Below, piece by piece: positions 16,643 to 26,145 of a stretch of DNA of 64,000 nt. The DNA is from Bhargavaea massiliensis (GTDB lineage: Bacteria > Bacillota > Bacilli > Bacillales_A > Planococcaceae): assembly GCF_018390575.1 (NCBI RefSeq), contig NZ_JAHBCJ010000002.1, forward strand, positions 268,811 through 332,810, written 5' to 3'. How positions within the stretch are numbered: position 1 is the stretch's first letter; each line of letters begins with the position of its first letter. A program made the translations under genes and the position numbers. The notes beneath the pieces are model-generated. The model was not told where the DNA came from. It ran no database searches and saw only the letters and a list, made by a program, of their open reading frames with translations.

Positions 16643-16938
16643 AGATTACTGAGGCAATTAATGAAAGCTCCAACAGCAACGCATAGTGCTTTAAAATAAG
16701 ACATTTGCCGGTCAGCGTACTGGTGCTTTCATTATTCTCATGCCCGGTCATATACGTACTCCCAGAAGACTTCAAGTTACTCGGAAAAACATTGTCTCAA
16801 CGGCAAGGACACTCAGAAAAGACTTCGGAATCTTTCAAACTACGATGTTTGCCGGGCGGATATGCCGCTCCCGGATGTTTGCAACAGGAACACGGCGGGT
16901 GTTAAAATGGACTTTGAGACTAGTTAGGAAGTGACGAC
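16643..16938 (+). other. Gene-free region upstream of secA with an inverted repeat
   Basis: No credible gene is seen; short frames here lack a ribosome site or family signature. Arms at 16660-16672 and 16721-16733 form a 13-base inverted repeat with one mismatch, 48 bases apart, which could fold in a secA leader. No strong sigma-A promoter stands out. TTAGGAAG at 16924-16931 serves secA. Confidence 0.5.
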
Positions 16939-19449
16939 ATGCTAGGCGTTTTAAATAAACTGTTCGACCCGAATAAACGGGATGTCAAAAAGTTGGAAAA
17001 AGTTGCTGATGCCGTTGAATCTTATGTCACCGAAATGAAACTGCTTTCAGATGCCGAACTACAGTCAAAGACGTTGGAGTTCAGGAGCAGGATTGCGGCG
17101 GGCGAGTCGCTCGATAAAATCCAGCCGGAGGCGTTTGCTGTAGTCCGTGAGGCGGCACGGCGCGTAACCGGCATGTTCCCGTTCCGTGTCCAGGTCATGG
17201 GTGCCGCGGCACTGCATGACGGAAATATCGCGGAAATGAAGACCGGTGAGGGGAAGACCCTCACATCGACCATGGCTGTCTATCTGAATGCCCTGGAAGG
17301 AAAAGGCGCTCACGTTGTGACGGTCAACGAGTACCTCGCAAGCCGTGATGCATCCGAAATGGGACAGATTTATGAATTTCTCGGTCTGACAGTCGGTCTG
17401 AACTTGAACAGCATGGATAAGGATGAGAAGCGGGAAGCCTACCTTGCCGATGTCACGTACAGCACGAACAACGAGCTCGGCTTCGATTATCTGCGTGACA
17501 ACATGGTTCTTTACAAAGAAGAGCGTGTTCAGCGGCCGCTCCATTACGCAGTCATTGACGAGGTCGACTCGATCCTGATCGATGAGGCAAGGACGCCGCT
17601 GATTATTTCCGGCCAAGCCGAGAAAAATGCAATGCTCTATATCCAGACGAATGCATTTGTCCGAACGCTCAAAAAAGACGAGGACTACTCATATGATGAG
17701 CAATCGAAGGGTGTTACGCTAACTGAAACAGGGATCGAAAAGGCCGAAAAAGCGTTCCAGATCGATAACCTGTTTGATCTGAGCCATGTCCGACTGAACC
17801 ATGCAATCAACCAATCGCTCAAAGCGCATGCCAGCATGCATAATGATGTCGACTATGTCGTGGAAGAGGGCAAGGTTGTCATCGTCGACTCGTTCACCGG
17901 GCGACTTATGAAGGGCCGCCGCTATAGCGATGGCCTGCATCAGGCGATCGAGGCGAAGGAAGGTCTCGAGATCCAGAACGAATCGATGACGATGGCGACA
18001 ATTACGTTCCAGAACTTTTTCCGGATGTATGACAAGCTGTCCGGGATGACCGGTACAGCCAAAACCGAAGAAGAGGAATTCCGGAACATCTACAACATGA
18101 ATGTTATTGTCATTCCGACAAACAAGCCGATTATCCGTGATGACCGGCCGGATCTGATTTACGCAACGACCGAAGGGAAGTACAAAGCGGTCGCGGAGGA
18201 AATCAAGGAACGCCATGAAAAGGGCCAGCCGGTGCTTGTCGGAACGGTTGCGATAGAAACTTCGGAGATCATTTCCGCTTATCTTCGAAAATATGGCATT
18301 CCACACAATGTGCTGAACGCGAAAAACCACGAGCGGGAAGCCGAGATCATTACGGAGGCCGGCAAGCGCGGTGCGGTCACCATTGCGACGAACATGGCGG
18401 GGCGCGGTACCGACATCAAGCTCGGCGAAGGTGTTATCGAAGCGGGAGGACTTGCGGTCATCGGTACGGAAAGGCACGAATCCCGCCGGATCGACAACCA
18501 GCTGCGCGGACGGTCCGGACGCCAGGGGGACCCTGGGATTACTCAGTTCTACCTGTCGCTGGAAGATGACCTGATGCGCCGCTTTGGCTCCGATAACATG
18601 AAAAACATGATGTCACGGCTCGGAATGGATGACAATCAGCCGATCCAGTCGAAGATGGTCTCACGTGCGGTTGAATCAGCCCAGAAGCGGGTAGAGGGCA
18701 ATAACTTCGATGCGCGGAAGCGCCTGCTCCAATATGACGATGTCCTGCGGCAGCAGCGCGAAATCATCTACAAAGAACGCAATGACGTGCTTGAGACCGA
18801 CAACATGCGCGAACTTGTCGAATCGATGATCGATGACGTTATCGACCGGATGATCCCCATGTATACCGGTGACGAGAACAGCGAAAACTGGAATCTGAAA
18901 GGGCTGGAGGATTTCCTTGCGGCCAATCTGCTTCCGGAAGGCGTTCTGACCGTCTCCGCCATGGAAGGGAAATCGCAGGACGAGATCATTGACATGGTCA
19001 AGGACACTGTCAGGAAGCGCTATGACGAGAAGGAAGAAGAAATGACACCGGACCGTATGCGGGAGTTTGAGAAAGTCGTTCTGCTCCGTTCCATCGACAG
19101 CAAGTGGATCGACCACATCGACGCAATGGATCAGCTGCGCCAGGGGATCCACCTCCGGGCATACGGCCAGAACGACCCGTTGCGCGAATACCAGAACGAA
19201 GGGTTCCGGATGTTCGAAGACATGGTCGACGCAATTCGGGACGATGTTGCAAAATATGCAATGAAGGCGGAAATCCGCCAGAACCTGCAGCGAGAAGAAG
19301 TTGCCAAGGGAGAGGCCGTCAATCCGAAGGAGGGCGGCGGCGAAGTGAAGAAAAAGCCGATCCGCAGAAAAGTGGTCGTCGGCAGAAACGATCCATGTCC
19401 TTGCGGCAGCGGAAAGAAATTCAAAAATTGCCACGGCAGCACGGCGTAA
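16939..19449 (+). CDS. secA: Preprotein translocase ATPase SecA
   Basis: Motor of the Sec pathway that pushes preproteins through SecYEG. Its 836 residues match the Bacillus length. NBD1 shows Walker A in [11 protein letters not shown] near residue 101 and Walker B in [21 protein letters not shown] near residue 205. The preprotein cross-linking domain follows. NBD2 has [18 protein letters not shown] and [14 protein letters not shown]-type motif VI (here [14 protein letters not shown]). The C-terminal SEC-C zinc tail reads [17 protein letters not shown]. It precedes prfB, as in nearly all Bacillales. Confidence 0.98.
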   Translation: MLGVLNKLFDPNKRDVKKLEKVADAVESYVTEMKLLSDAELQSKTLEFRSRIAAGESLDKIQPEAFAVVREAARRVTGMFPFRVQVMGAAALHDGNIAEMKTGEGKTLTSTMAVYLNALEGKGAHVVTVNEYLASRDASEMGQIYEFLGLTVGLNLNSMDKDEKREAYLADVTYSTNNELGFDYLRDNMVLYKEERVQRPLHYAVIDEVDSILIDEARTPLIISGQAEKNAMLYIQTNAFVRTLKKDEDYSYDEQSKGVTLTETGIEKAEKAFQIDNLFDLSHVRLNHAINQSLKAHASMHNDVDYVVEEGKVVIVDSFTGRLMKGRRYSDGLHQAIEAKEGLEIQNESMTMATITFQNFFRMYDKLSGMTGTAKTEEEEFRNIYNMNVIVIPTNKPIIRDDRPDLIYATTEGKYKAVAEEIKERHEKGQPVLVGTVAIETSEIISAYLRKYGIPHNVLNAKNHEREAEIITEAGKRGAVTIATNMAGRGTDIKLGEGVIEAGGLAVIGTERHESRRIDNQLRGRSGRQGDPGITQFYLSLEDDLMRRFGSDNMKNMMSRLGMDDNQPIQSKMVSRAVESAQKRVEGNNFDARKRLLQYDDVLRQQREIIYKERNDVLETDNMRELVESMIDDVIDRMIPMYTGDENSENWNLKGLEDFLAANLLPEGVLTVSAMEGKSQDEIIDMVKDTVRKRYDEKEEEMTPDRMREFEKVVLLRSIDSKWIDHIDAMDQLRQGIHLRAYGQNDPLREYQNEGFRMFEDMVDAIRDDVAKYAMKAEIRQNLQREEVAKGEAVNPKEGGGEVKKKPIRRKVVVGRNDPCPCGSGKKFKNCHGSTA

Positions 19450-19518
19450 TGGCCCGGACGGTTCAATGCCGTCCCGCATGTTCTGAGTGCAGTCGACATA
19501 TTTGGGAGGAATTCATTC

Positions 19519-20623
19519 ATGATGGAACTTGCAGACGCAAGAAATCAGCTCGATACTACAGCCGGGAAACTGGCGGGCTTCAGGGGGTCTCTTTGACTTA
19601 GAAAACAAAGAGGCACGGATCCAGGAACTCGATGAGCGCATGCTTGAACCGGGTTTCTGGGACAATCAGGATGAAGCCCAAAAAGTCATCTCCGAGGCGA
19701 ATGGCCTAAAGGACGTTGTGAACGAATATCGCCGTCTGGAAGAGACCCAGGAAAACCTTGAAATGACACTGGAATTGCTCCGGGAGGAAGATGACCCGGA
19801 TCTCCATGCAGAGCTTTCGGATGAACTGCAGTCATTCAGCGAAGATCTGGAGGCATTCGAACTCGGAATGCTGTTGAGCGAGGAGTACGACAAAAACAAC
19901 GCCATTCTTGAGCTCCATGCGGGCGCTGGCGGAACGGAGTCCCAGGATTGGGCCTCGATGTTGCTCCGCATGTACACCCGATGGGGTGAAAAACGCGGCT
20001 ATAAGGTTGAGACGCTTGACTACCTTACCGGCGATGAGGCGGGCGTCAAGTCGGTCACCATCAGCATCAAGGGCCATAATGCTTACGGCTACCTGAAAGC
20101 TGAAAAAGGCGTGCACCGGCTTGTCCGGATTTCACCGTTTGATTCGTCTGGCCGCCGTCACACGTCATTCGTTTCATGCGAAGTGATGCCTGAGTTTGAC
20201 AACGAGATTGAGCTGGACATCCGTACCGAAGATTTGAAGATCGACACGTACCGGTCAAGCGGTGCGGGCGGACAGCACGTCAACACGACCGACTCGGCGG
20301 TGCGGATCACGCACCTACCGACAAACACGGTTGTCACCTGCCAGTCCGAGCGTTCGCAGATAAAAAACCGTGACCAGGCGATGAAGCTCCTGAAGGCGAA
20401 GCTTTATCAGCTGAAAATCGAAGAACAGGAAAAGGAACTCCTGGAAATCCGCGGCGAACAAAAAGAGATTGGCTGGGGAAGCCAGATCCGCTCCTACGTC
20501 TTCCACCCTTATTCGATGGTCAAAGATCACCGGACAGACACGGAAACAGGCAACGTCCAGAACGTCATGGACGGGGAAATCGACTTGTTTATCAACGCTT
20601 ATTTGCGATCCCGGCTTTCCTGA
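19519..20623 (+). CDS. prfB: Peptide chain release factor 2 (programmed +1 frameshift)
   Basis: Recognises UGA and UAA and releases the finished protein. The gene starts at ATG 19519, nine bases after GGGAGG, and runs 25 codons to an in-frame TGA at 19594-19596. A +1 shift at CTT then continues through GAC to 20623, giving 367 residues. Coding segments are 19519-19593 and 19595-20623. The RF2-specific SPF anticodon tripeptide is in [16 protein letters not shown], and the catalytic GGQ in [22 protein letters not shown]-type sequence. The N-terminal junction [14 protein letters not shown] matches other Bacillales. Confidence 0.97.
19582..19597 (+). promoter_or_regulatory. prfB programmed frameshift site
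   Basis: An internal Shine-Dalgarno AGGGGG (19582-19587), a three-base spacer, then CTT TGA C. Slippage from CTT to TTT lets translation pass the UGA when RF2 is scarce, giving autoregulation. Confidence 0.95.
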
Positions 20624-20650
20624 AACGCTACAGGCAATAAGACAAACTGA

Positions 20651-20693
20651 CAGGCGGAGGCAGCACCAAATAGGTGCCGCTCCGTCTGTTTTG
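20651..20693 (+). terminator. Rho-independent terminator after prfB
   Basis: A long, slightly imperfect stem (20651-20667 with about 20672-20688) is followed by TTTT. Confidence 0.75.
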
Positions 20694-20836
20694 GTTATGG
20701 CCAACAGGAGTTTTATAGGCTGATGCTAAAATTTCGGGCGTCCCGCTTTGAGCACCACACTGATCTATAAAAACACAATTATTTCCTCCAAATTCATCCC
20801 TTTGTCACGAAAACCAAGCAAGACCCGGCGTTTCAT

Positions 20837-20864
20837 GTTTGAAATCGGGACGGTTTGGTATACT
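20837..20864 (+). promoter_or_regulatory. Probable promoter of cccB
   Basis: TGG followed by TATACT at 20859-20864 gives an extended -10; GTTTGA at 20837-20842 stands 16 bases upstream as a weak -35. Confidence 0.45.
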
Positions 20865-20901
20865 AATGGAGAACACATGTCGAAACTGGAGGGATCAGAG
20901 A

Positions 20902-21270
20902 ATGAAAAAGAAACTCTTGGCAATGCTGTTCGGATCTGCACTCATTCTGGGTGCCTGCGGAGGCGGCGGAGATGACACAGCCGACGACGCGACCGATACC
21001 GGCAATGACGACGCAGCAACAGAAGAGTCCGCAGGAGAAAGCGCATCCGGGGTGGACCCTGAACAGGTCGTCCAGCAAAAGTGTATTTCCTGCCACGGTG
21101 AAAACCTTGAAGGCCAGGGGAACTTCCCGGCACTGAATGATGTCGGCTCCCGCCTTTCGAAAGATGAGATCCACGATATCATCGAAAATGGTAAAGGTGC
21201 TATGCCTGGCGGACTCGTCCAAGGTGAGGAATTGGATGCTGTCGCTCAGTGGCTTTCCGAAAAGAAATAA
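20902..21270 (+). CDS. cccB: Membrane-anchored cytochrome c-551 (lipoprotein)
   Basis: Small electron carrier on the outer face of the membrane. The 122-residue product has a lipoprotein signal ([14 protein letters not shown]; acylated Cys near residue 18), an Asp/Thr/Glu-rich linker of about 40 residues, and a class I cytochrome c domain. The heme site is CISCH near residue 60, with the axial Met in GAMPGG near residue 100. The ATG at 20902 follows GGAGGGA by eight bases; the longer frame from 20839 has no ribosome site. It lies between prfB and ftsE as in B. subtilis. Confidence 0.95.
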   Translation: MKKKLLAMLFGSALILGACGGGGDDTADDATDTGNDDAATEESAGESASGVDPEQVVQQKCISCHGENLEGQGNFPALNDVGSRLSKDEIHDIIENGKGAMPGGLVQGEELDAVAQWLSEKK

Positions 21271-21278
21271 TCACGTTG

Positions 21279-21317
21279 CCGTTTTCCCGGCCTAATCCGG
21301 GAAAACGGTCTTTTTTG
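21279..21317 (+). terminator. Rho-independent terminator after cccB
   Basis: A perfect 12-bp stem (21279-21290 with 21297-21308) is followed by TCTTTTTTG. Confidence 0.9.
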
Positions 21318-21484
21318 TCATGAATTTGACCGTCCCGTCTATTATTGGTTTTTGTTAATATTCTGATTTTACACATTCCTCTAAAACTCCTCCTCCTTCT
21401 TTGTCAAGCGACAAAAAAACATTGATACCAATGATTTCTGTAGTCAAAATGAAATATACTTGTAATAATATACGAGATTTATAG

Positions 21485-21493
21485 TGTTATAAT
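21485..21493 (+). promoter_or_regulatory. Extended -10 promoter of ftsEX
   Basis: TGT then a perfect TATAAT at 21488-21493, 52 bases before ftsE. The upstream 150 bases are very AT-rich. They also hold a small TTTGTC/GACAAA hairpin near 21400-21415. Confidence 0.5.
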
Positions 21494-21544
21494 GAGCGTG
21501 CCGGAAAATTTTAGCCCGGGTTTAGGGCGTAAGGTGATTTTTTT

Positions 21545-22234
21545 ATGATTAAAATGCAAGACGTTTACAAGAAATATGCGAATGGTGTCGTAGCAGCAAA
21601 CGGACTGAATGTCAGCATCTCGCCTGGCGAGTTTGTATATGTCGTCGGACCGAGCGGTGCAGGAAAATCGACATTTATCAAGATGATGTATCGCGAGGAA
21701 AAACCGACATCAGGAGAAATATATGTAGACGGGACCAACCTGGCTACGCTGAAAAACAGGGAAGTTCCGTTTGTACGGAGGAAAATCGGCGTTGTTTTCC
21801 AAGACTTCAAATTGCTGCCCAAACTGACAGTGTTTGAAAATGTCGCTTTTGCAATGGAAGTGATCGAGGCTCCGTCCGATACCATCCGGGACCGGGTGAC
21901 AGAAGTGCTTGACCTGGTCGGGCTGAAGTCAAAATCCCGGATGCTCCCGACAGAGCTCTCGGGAGGAGAGCAACAGCGGGTTTCGATCGCGCGCTCCATT
22001 GTCAATCAGCCTAAAGTGGTCATCGCCGATGAGCCGACAGGGAACCTGGACCCTGAAACATCCTGGGGCATCATGAATGTCTTCAAGGATATTAATGAGC
22101 AATTAGGGACGACCATCGTCATGGCGACCCACAATAAGGATATCGTCAACCGGATCAGGCACCGGGTCATCGCCATCGAAGGCGGACTGATTGTGCGTGA
22201 CGAAGCGGAAGGGGCATACGGCTATGAAATTTAG
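21545..22234 (+). CDS. ftsE: Cell division ABC transporter ATPase FtsE
   Basis: ATPase half of FtsEX, which uses ATP to switch on a cell-wall hydrolase outside the membrane. The 229-residue product has Walker A GPSGAGKST near residue 36, the Q-loop in GVVFQDFKLLP, signature LSGGEQQRVSIARSI near residue 138, and Walker B VVIADEPTGNLD with the switch His in MATHNKDIV. AAGGTGA precedes the ATG. It overlaps ftsX by 11 bases. Confidence 0.97.
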   Translation: MIKMQDVYKKYANGVVAANGLNVSISPGEFVYVVGPSGAGKSTFIKMMYREEKPTSGEIYVDGTNLATLKNREVPFVRRKIGVVFQDFKLLPKLTVFENVAFAMEVIEAPSDTIRDRVTEVLDLVGLKSKSRMLPTELSGGEQQRVSIARSIVNQPKVVIADEPTGNLDPETSWGIMNVFKDINEQLGTTIVMATHNKDIVNRIRHRVIAIEGGLIVRDEAEGAYGYEI

Positions 22235-23108
22235 GACCCTGCGCCGCCATTTCCGTGAAAGTTTCAAGTCGCTCGGCCGAAACGGATGGATGACCTTCGC
22301 ATCTGTCAGTGCGGTCACGGTCACGCTGCTGCTGGTCGGCGTGTTCGTGGCCATCATGCTGAACCTGAATAAAATTGCAGATGATCTGGAACACGACGTC
22401 GAAATGAAAGTATATGTCGAACTTGCGGCAGACGAAGCTTCGACAAAAGCACTGGAAGAACAGATCATGGAAACCCCGGGCGTCTCTGAAGTCATCTATT
22501 CGACGCGGGACGACGAACTGGACCAGATGATCCGGGACTTCGGTGAGGACCTGAAGCTTTACGAACAAAGCAATCCTCTCCGTGAAGCGTTCTATGTGAA
22601 AGCAACAGATCCTCAGCAGACTGCGAAAGTTGCCCGGACAATCGATGAATACCCGAACACGTATGAAGTGGTCTACGGGGAAGGCAAGGTCGAAAAACTG
22701 TTTGATTTCCTGAACTTTGGGCGGAACGCAGGCCTGATCTTGATTCTTGCGCTTCTCTTTACCGCGATGTTCCTTATTTCCAACACAATCCGTATCACCA
22801 TCGTGGCAAGAAAGACCGAAATCGGAATCATGAAGCTTGTCGGAGCGACGAACAGCTTTGTCAGAATCCCATTTGTCCTGGAAGGAATCTGGATGGGCAT
22901 TCTCGGGTCGATTATTCCGATCCTGGCCGTTGTATTCGGTTATCTTAAGTTTTATGACTATGCAGAGCCGCGGCTCAGGGGAGAAATGATTCAGATCCTG
23001 GCTCCAATACCGTTCCTCTATATTGTCACCGGCATCCTGTTCTTTATGGGTGTGTTCATCGGAATATGGGGCAGCTTCATGTCGGTACGGAAATTCCTGA
23101 AAATATAA
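22224..23108 (+). CDS. ftsX: Cell division ABC transporter permease FtsX
   Basis: Membrane half of FtsEX, 294 residues. One membrane segment near residues 22-45 is followed by an extracellular loop of about 120 residues that in relatives contacts the hydrolase. Three more segments lie in the C-terminal third, with the coupling region ITIVARKTEIGIMKLVGATNSFVRIPFVLEG. The ATG at 22224 is chosen over an upstream GTG because MKFRTLRRHFRE is the conserved family start. The next gene, 59 bases downstream, encodes an M23 peptidase that is the obvious candidate partner. Confidence 0.97.
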   Translation: MKFRTLRRHFRESFKSLGRNGWMTFASVSAVTVTLLLVGVFVAIMLNLNKIADDLEHDVEMKVYVELAADEASTKALEEQIMETPGVSEVIYSTRDDELDQMIRDFGEDLKLYEQSNPLREAFYVKATDPQQTAKVARTIDEYPNTYEVVYGEGKVEKLFDFLNFGRNAGLILILALLFTAMFLISNTIRITIVARKTEIGIMKLVGATNSFVRIPFVLEGIWMGILGSIIPILAVVFGYLKFYDYAEPRLRGEMIQILAPIPFLYIVTGILFFMGVFIGIWGSFMSVRKFLKI

Positions 23109-23167
23109 ATTCGTGCAAGCAAATGTACAAAACAGAAAGAATAGCAGTGTCCTGAAAGGGGAAATGA

Positions 23168-24541
23168 ATGTTGAAGCAGTCGAAGCCACTGATCGCCACC
23201 GTGGTTGCCACGATGGCACTGAGCTTTGGAATCGGCACGACCGGCGTGTCCGCAAGCAAGCTCAATGATCTACAGAATCAGCAGCAACAGATCGAACAAA
23301 AGAAAAATGAACTGAATCGCGGAATCCAGGAAAAGGCCTCAAACATAAAGGCTAACTCCGAGAAGATGGACAAGCTTCTTGCCCAAATCAAGGACCTGCA
23401 CGAGAAAATCGATACAAAGCAAAATGAAATCGCCAAGATCGAGCAAGAGATCCAGACGACAAAAGCCGAGATTGAAGCCCTACGCGCTTCGATCAAAGAG
23501 CTTGAACAGAAAATCGCCGACCGCGATGCATTGCTTCGTGATCGCGTCCGGGCCATGCAGGTTACCGGAGGCTCAACCAGCTACGTCGATGTCATTCTGG
23601 GGGCCAACAGCTTTTCTGAATTTATTGACCGGGTATCCGCGGTCAATACACTGAGAGAAGCCGACCGCCAGATTATCGCTGAGCAAAAGGCGGACAAGGC
23701 AACGCTTGAAGACCAGAAAAACCAGGTGGAAAGCAAGCTGGCAAGCCAGGAAGAAAACAAGAAAAAACTCGAAGCTGCAAAAGCGGAACTCGACCGCCAG
23801 AAAAAAGATCTGGACGGCCTGGTCGACCAGCTTGAGGCCGAACAGCAACGTCTGGAGAAAGAACAGGCCAGCCTCGAATCCGAGTACTCCGAAGCCCACG
23901 AGATGAGCGACGAGCTCAAGCAACAGATTGTTGCTGAACAGGAGCGGATCGCTGAGATCGCACGCAAGGCTGAGGAAGAGCGCAAACGCAAGGAAGCCGA
24001 AGCCCGCAAGCAAGCTGCGGAAGCGGCTGCTTCGAAGCAAGCCGAATCGAACCGCAAGGCGGCAACTTCATCTAAACCAACCCAATCAGCTTCTTCCGGC
24101 AGCTCTGTCGCCCACACAAGTGCACCGGCGCCGGCTGTATCAGGCGGCACTTGGACGCGTCCGGCAGCAGGGCGGATCACTTCGACATTCGGCCCCCGCA
24201 ACCTGAGCTGGGCATCTTCCAACCACCGGGGTGTCGACATCGCCAATGCGACCGGCACACCGATCGTGGCAGCGGGCAACGGTATCGTTTCTAAAACGGG
24301 AAGCCACCCAACGCTCGGGAACTATATCATGATCACCCACTCCGTAGACGGCAAGACCATGACCACGGTCTATGGCCACCTTTCTGCAATCAGCACAAGC
24401 AAAGGGGCTCAAGTCAGCAAAGGTCAGTTTATCGGCCGGATGGGTTCGACGGGACGGTCAAGCGGTCCCCACCTTCACTTTGAAGTCCACATCGGTAATT
24501 ATGGCAACGCAGTCAACCCGATGCGCTACGTGCCTCTATAA
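23168..24541 (+). CDS. Secreted coiled-coil M23 peptidase (EnvC/PcsB-like), probable FtsEX partner
   Basis: The 457-residue product has a signal peptide (about residues 1-29), then a long alternating Glu/Lys/Gln coiled coil to about residue 265. An Ala/Ser-rich linker and a C-terminal M23 LytM domain follow. Zinc ligands are visible in NHRGVDIANATGTPI and in SGPHLHFEVHIG. In B. subtilis FtsEX activates CwlO (NlpC/P60), while E. coli FtsEX uses the catalytically inactive EnvC and streptococci use PcsB (CHAP). Here the coiled coil is fused to an apparently active M23 domain next to ftsEX, so it is probably the hydrolase under FtsEX control. That link is inferred from position and architecture. 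Confidence 0.9.
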   Translation: MLKQSKPLIATVVATMALSFGIGTTGVSASKLNDLQNQQQQIEQKKNELNRGIQEKASNIKANSEKMDKLLAQIKDLHEKIDTKQNEIAKIEQEIQTTKAEIEALRASIKELEQKIADRDALLRDRVRAMQVTGGSTSYVDVILGANSFSEFIDRVSAVNTLREADRQIIAEQKADKATLEDQKNQVESKLASQEENKKKLEAAKAELDRQKKDLDGLVDQLEAEQQRLEKEQASLESEYSEAHEMSDELKQQIVAEQERIAEIARKAEEERKRKEAEARKQAAEAAASKQAESNRKAATSSKPTQSASSGSSVAHTSAPAPAVSGGTWTRPAAGRITSTFGPRNLSWASSNHRGVDIANATGTPIVAAGNGIVSKTGSHPTLGNYIMITHSVDGKTMTTVYGHLSAISTSKGAQVSKGQFIGRMGSTGRSSGPHLHFEVHIGNYGNAVNPMRYVPL

Positions 24542-24554
24542 GCATGGCTTTCTG

Positions 24555-24586
24555 TCCCGCCTTTTAAAAGGCGGGATTTTTATTTT
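24555..24586 (+). terminator. Rho-independent terminator after the M23 peptidase gene
   Basis: A perfect 22-base palindrome (24555-24576) is followed by TTTTTATTTT. Confidence 0.9.
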
Positions 24587-24696
24587 GCCGTGTCATAGAA
24601 TGGACATGAAACTTCATTAGGCTGTGCCGGAAGGTGGACGGGCGGGCGCGCCATCCACTATTCTTGTAAATGAAAACATCGGATGGAGGCACAGCC

Positions 24697-25317
24697 ATGC
24701 AAGTAACGGAAGCCATCACAATCTTTAAATTATCTGTGCCCTCCTCTCAAATTTCCGCACTGGTTGCATTGGTTATTGCGTATATCCTGCTCCGGGCCAA
24801 GTTCGGCAGCAGGCTGGCGGGGCTGTATGGGGATGCCGCGTTTTATTTTGTAGTGATCTGGAAAGGCAGCTACATTCTGACCGACTTCGGGAGCTTCATG
24901 AAGGCGCCGCTGTCGCTCCTTTACTACAACGGTGGTCTGACGGGTGCGCTGGCAGGTCTTCTGGCAGCCCTCTTCTTTCTCTGGAGGAAAGGTGCGGCCG
25001 GTACGCCGGACGCTCTGATGGCTGCAGTTGCTGTCCAAAGCGTTTACCAGATCATGATGGTGTTTTTGAACGGGAACGGACCCGTAGCGGAGAGTGTGAC
25101 AGTGGCCTTGTTCGGCACCTTGCTCGTTGTGACCGTTTTCTGTGCGGGGCGCTCTATCCTCTGGCAACAGCAATTGGCCATGCTGTTCTTGACGGTTCAT
25201 CTGATTGCGGCAGTTGTTCAGCCGGACGGTTTCAGCGGGCTGCCGTTTATCTCCACTGTTATTTATGTGATTGATCATTTCATCTTTTTATCGGCAGGCA
25301 GGAGGCGGGACGAATGA
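24697..25317 (+). CDS. Polytopic membrane protein, partner of the downstream thioredoxin-like gene
   Basis: Encodes 206 residues with six or so membrane segments. The ATG at 24697 follows GGAGG by eight bases. I do not recognise a named family with certainty. The middle part (residues about 30-85, with LYGDAAFYFVVIWKGSYILTD-type sequence and YYNGGLTGALAGLLAA) resembles the membrane fold of prolipoprotein diacylglyceryl transferases. It lacks enough of that family's catalytic residues to call it. It overlaps the TlpA-like gene by four bases (ATGA), so the two are translated together. A role in handling extracytoplasmic thiols or reductant is possible but unproven. Confidence 0.75.
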   Translation: MQVTEAITIFKLSVPSSQISALVALVIAYILLRAKFGSRLAGLYGDAAFYFVVIWKGSYILTDFGSFMKAPLSLLYYNGGLTGALAGLLAALFFLWRKGAAGTPDALMAAVAVQSVYQIMMVFLNGNGPVAESVTVALFGTLLVVTVFCAGRSILWQQQLAMLFLTVHLIAAVVQPDGFSGLPFISTVIYVIDHFIFLSAGRRRDE

Positions 25318-25943
25318 ATAAAAAATGGTTCGGTTCTATCATTGCATTGGCCGTGATTGCGGCGATGGTCGGCATCATGCTGAAAAACACTGCGAATGAT
25401 GGTTTGAGCGGACAAAAAAAGCAGCTGGAGCGGGAATTGACCCAATCGGAAATGCAGGAAAAAGCAGAGACAGGCACCGCTGCAGAGCGCGGGGAAGGAA
25501 TCGCGAAAGGTGAGGCGGCACCGGACTTTACCCTCGAGACGCTCGATGGAGGAGAACTGACACTATCGGAGCTTCGCGGCGAGAAAGTGATTTTGAATTT
25601 CTGGGCCTCCTGGTGCGGGCCTTGCCGTGCGGAAATGCCGCATATGCAGGAGTACTACGAAAAGGAAGCCGAAAAAGCCGGCGTCCGGGTGATTGCAGTC
25701 AACCTGTCGACCTCTGAGCGCGGCAACAAAGAAAAGGTGATGGACAACATCCAGTCGTTTGTGGATGAATTCGGCCTGACATTTCCGATTCCTCTTGATA
25801 CGGCCGGCGAGCAGATGGACGTCTACCGGGTCATCACAATCCCCACCACTTATATCATCGATACATCAGGCATCATCCGCCATGTGATTCGTGGGCCGAT
25901 GGATGCTGAAATGATGAGAGATCTAACGGCCAGTATCGATTAA
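25314..25943 (+). CDS. Membrane-anchored TlpA/ResA-like thiol-disulfide oxidoreductase
   Basis: The 209-residue product has an N-terminal membrane anchor (residues about 5-22), a charged linker and a thioredoxin fold. The active site is FWASWCGPCRAEMP near residue 98, with the usual cis-Pro region in TIPTTYIID near residue 180. AhpC/TSA-type elements precede it (APDFTLETLDGGELTLSELRGEKV). Such proteins keep cysteines reduced outside the membrane, for example in cytochrome c maturation or spore development. cccB, a c-type cytochrome, lies 4 kb upstream. The exact paralogue (ResA, StoA or other) cannot be fixed from the sequence alone. Confidence 0.92.
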   Translation: MNKKWFGSIIALAVIAAMVGIMLKNTANDGLSGQKKQLERELTQSEMQEKAETGTAAERGEGIAKGEAAPDFTLETLDGGELTLSELRGEKVILNFWASWCGPCRAEMPHMQEYYEKEAEKAGVRVIAVNLSTSERGNKEKVMDNIQSFVDEFGLTFPIPLDTAGEQMDVYRVITIPTTYIIDTSGIIRHVIRGPMDAEMMRDLTASID

Positions 25944-26145
25944 GACGGCCGTGGAGTAACTGGCGGCTGCCGGGATGGGGAGAGAGTAAGATAGCGGGCT
26001 TTAGTGTAAAGAAAGGCCAACCGAGTGTTAAGAAAAGCCCCTGAGACACGTTCACCTGCACTAACAATGCGGAATATAAAAATCGGCCTTGCGTGTCGTA
26101 TGCTTCCTGCTCTGTTCATACACTTGGACGGAGGAGGGATGTCAG

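Noticed and set aside
16705-16934. Two 64-66 codon frames before secA
   Set aside because: No ribosome site, basic random-looking composition, and both lie in a probable leader region.
19104-19601. 165-codon plus frame at the end of secA
   Set aside because: It is an out-of-frame shadow of secA with arginine-rich composition, running into prfB.
22167-23255. 362-codon minus-strand open frame opposite ftsX
   Set aside because: Shadow frame; it crosses the ftsX-M23 junction and has no start signal.
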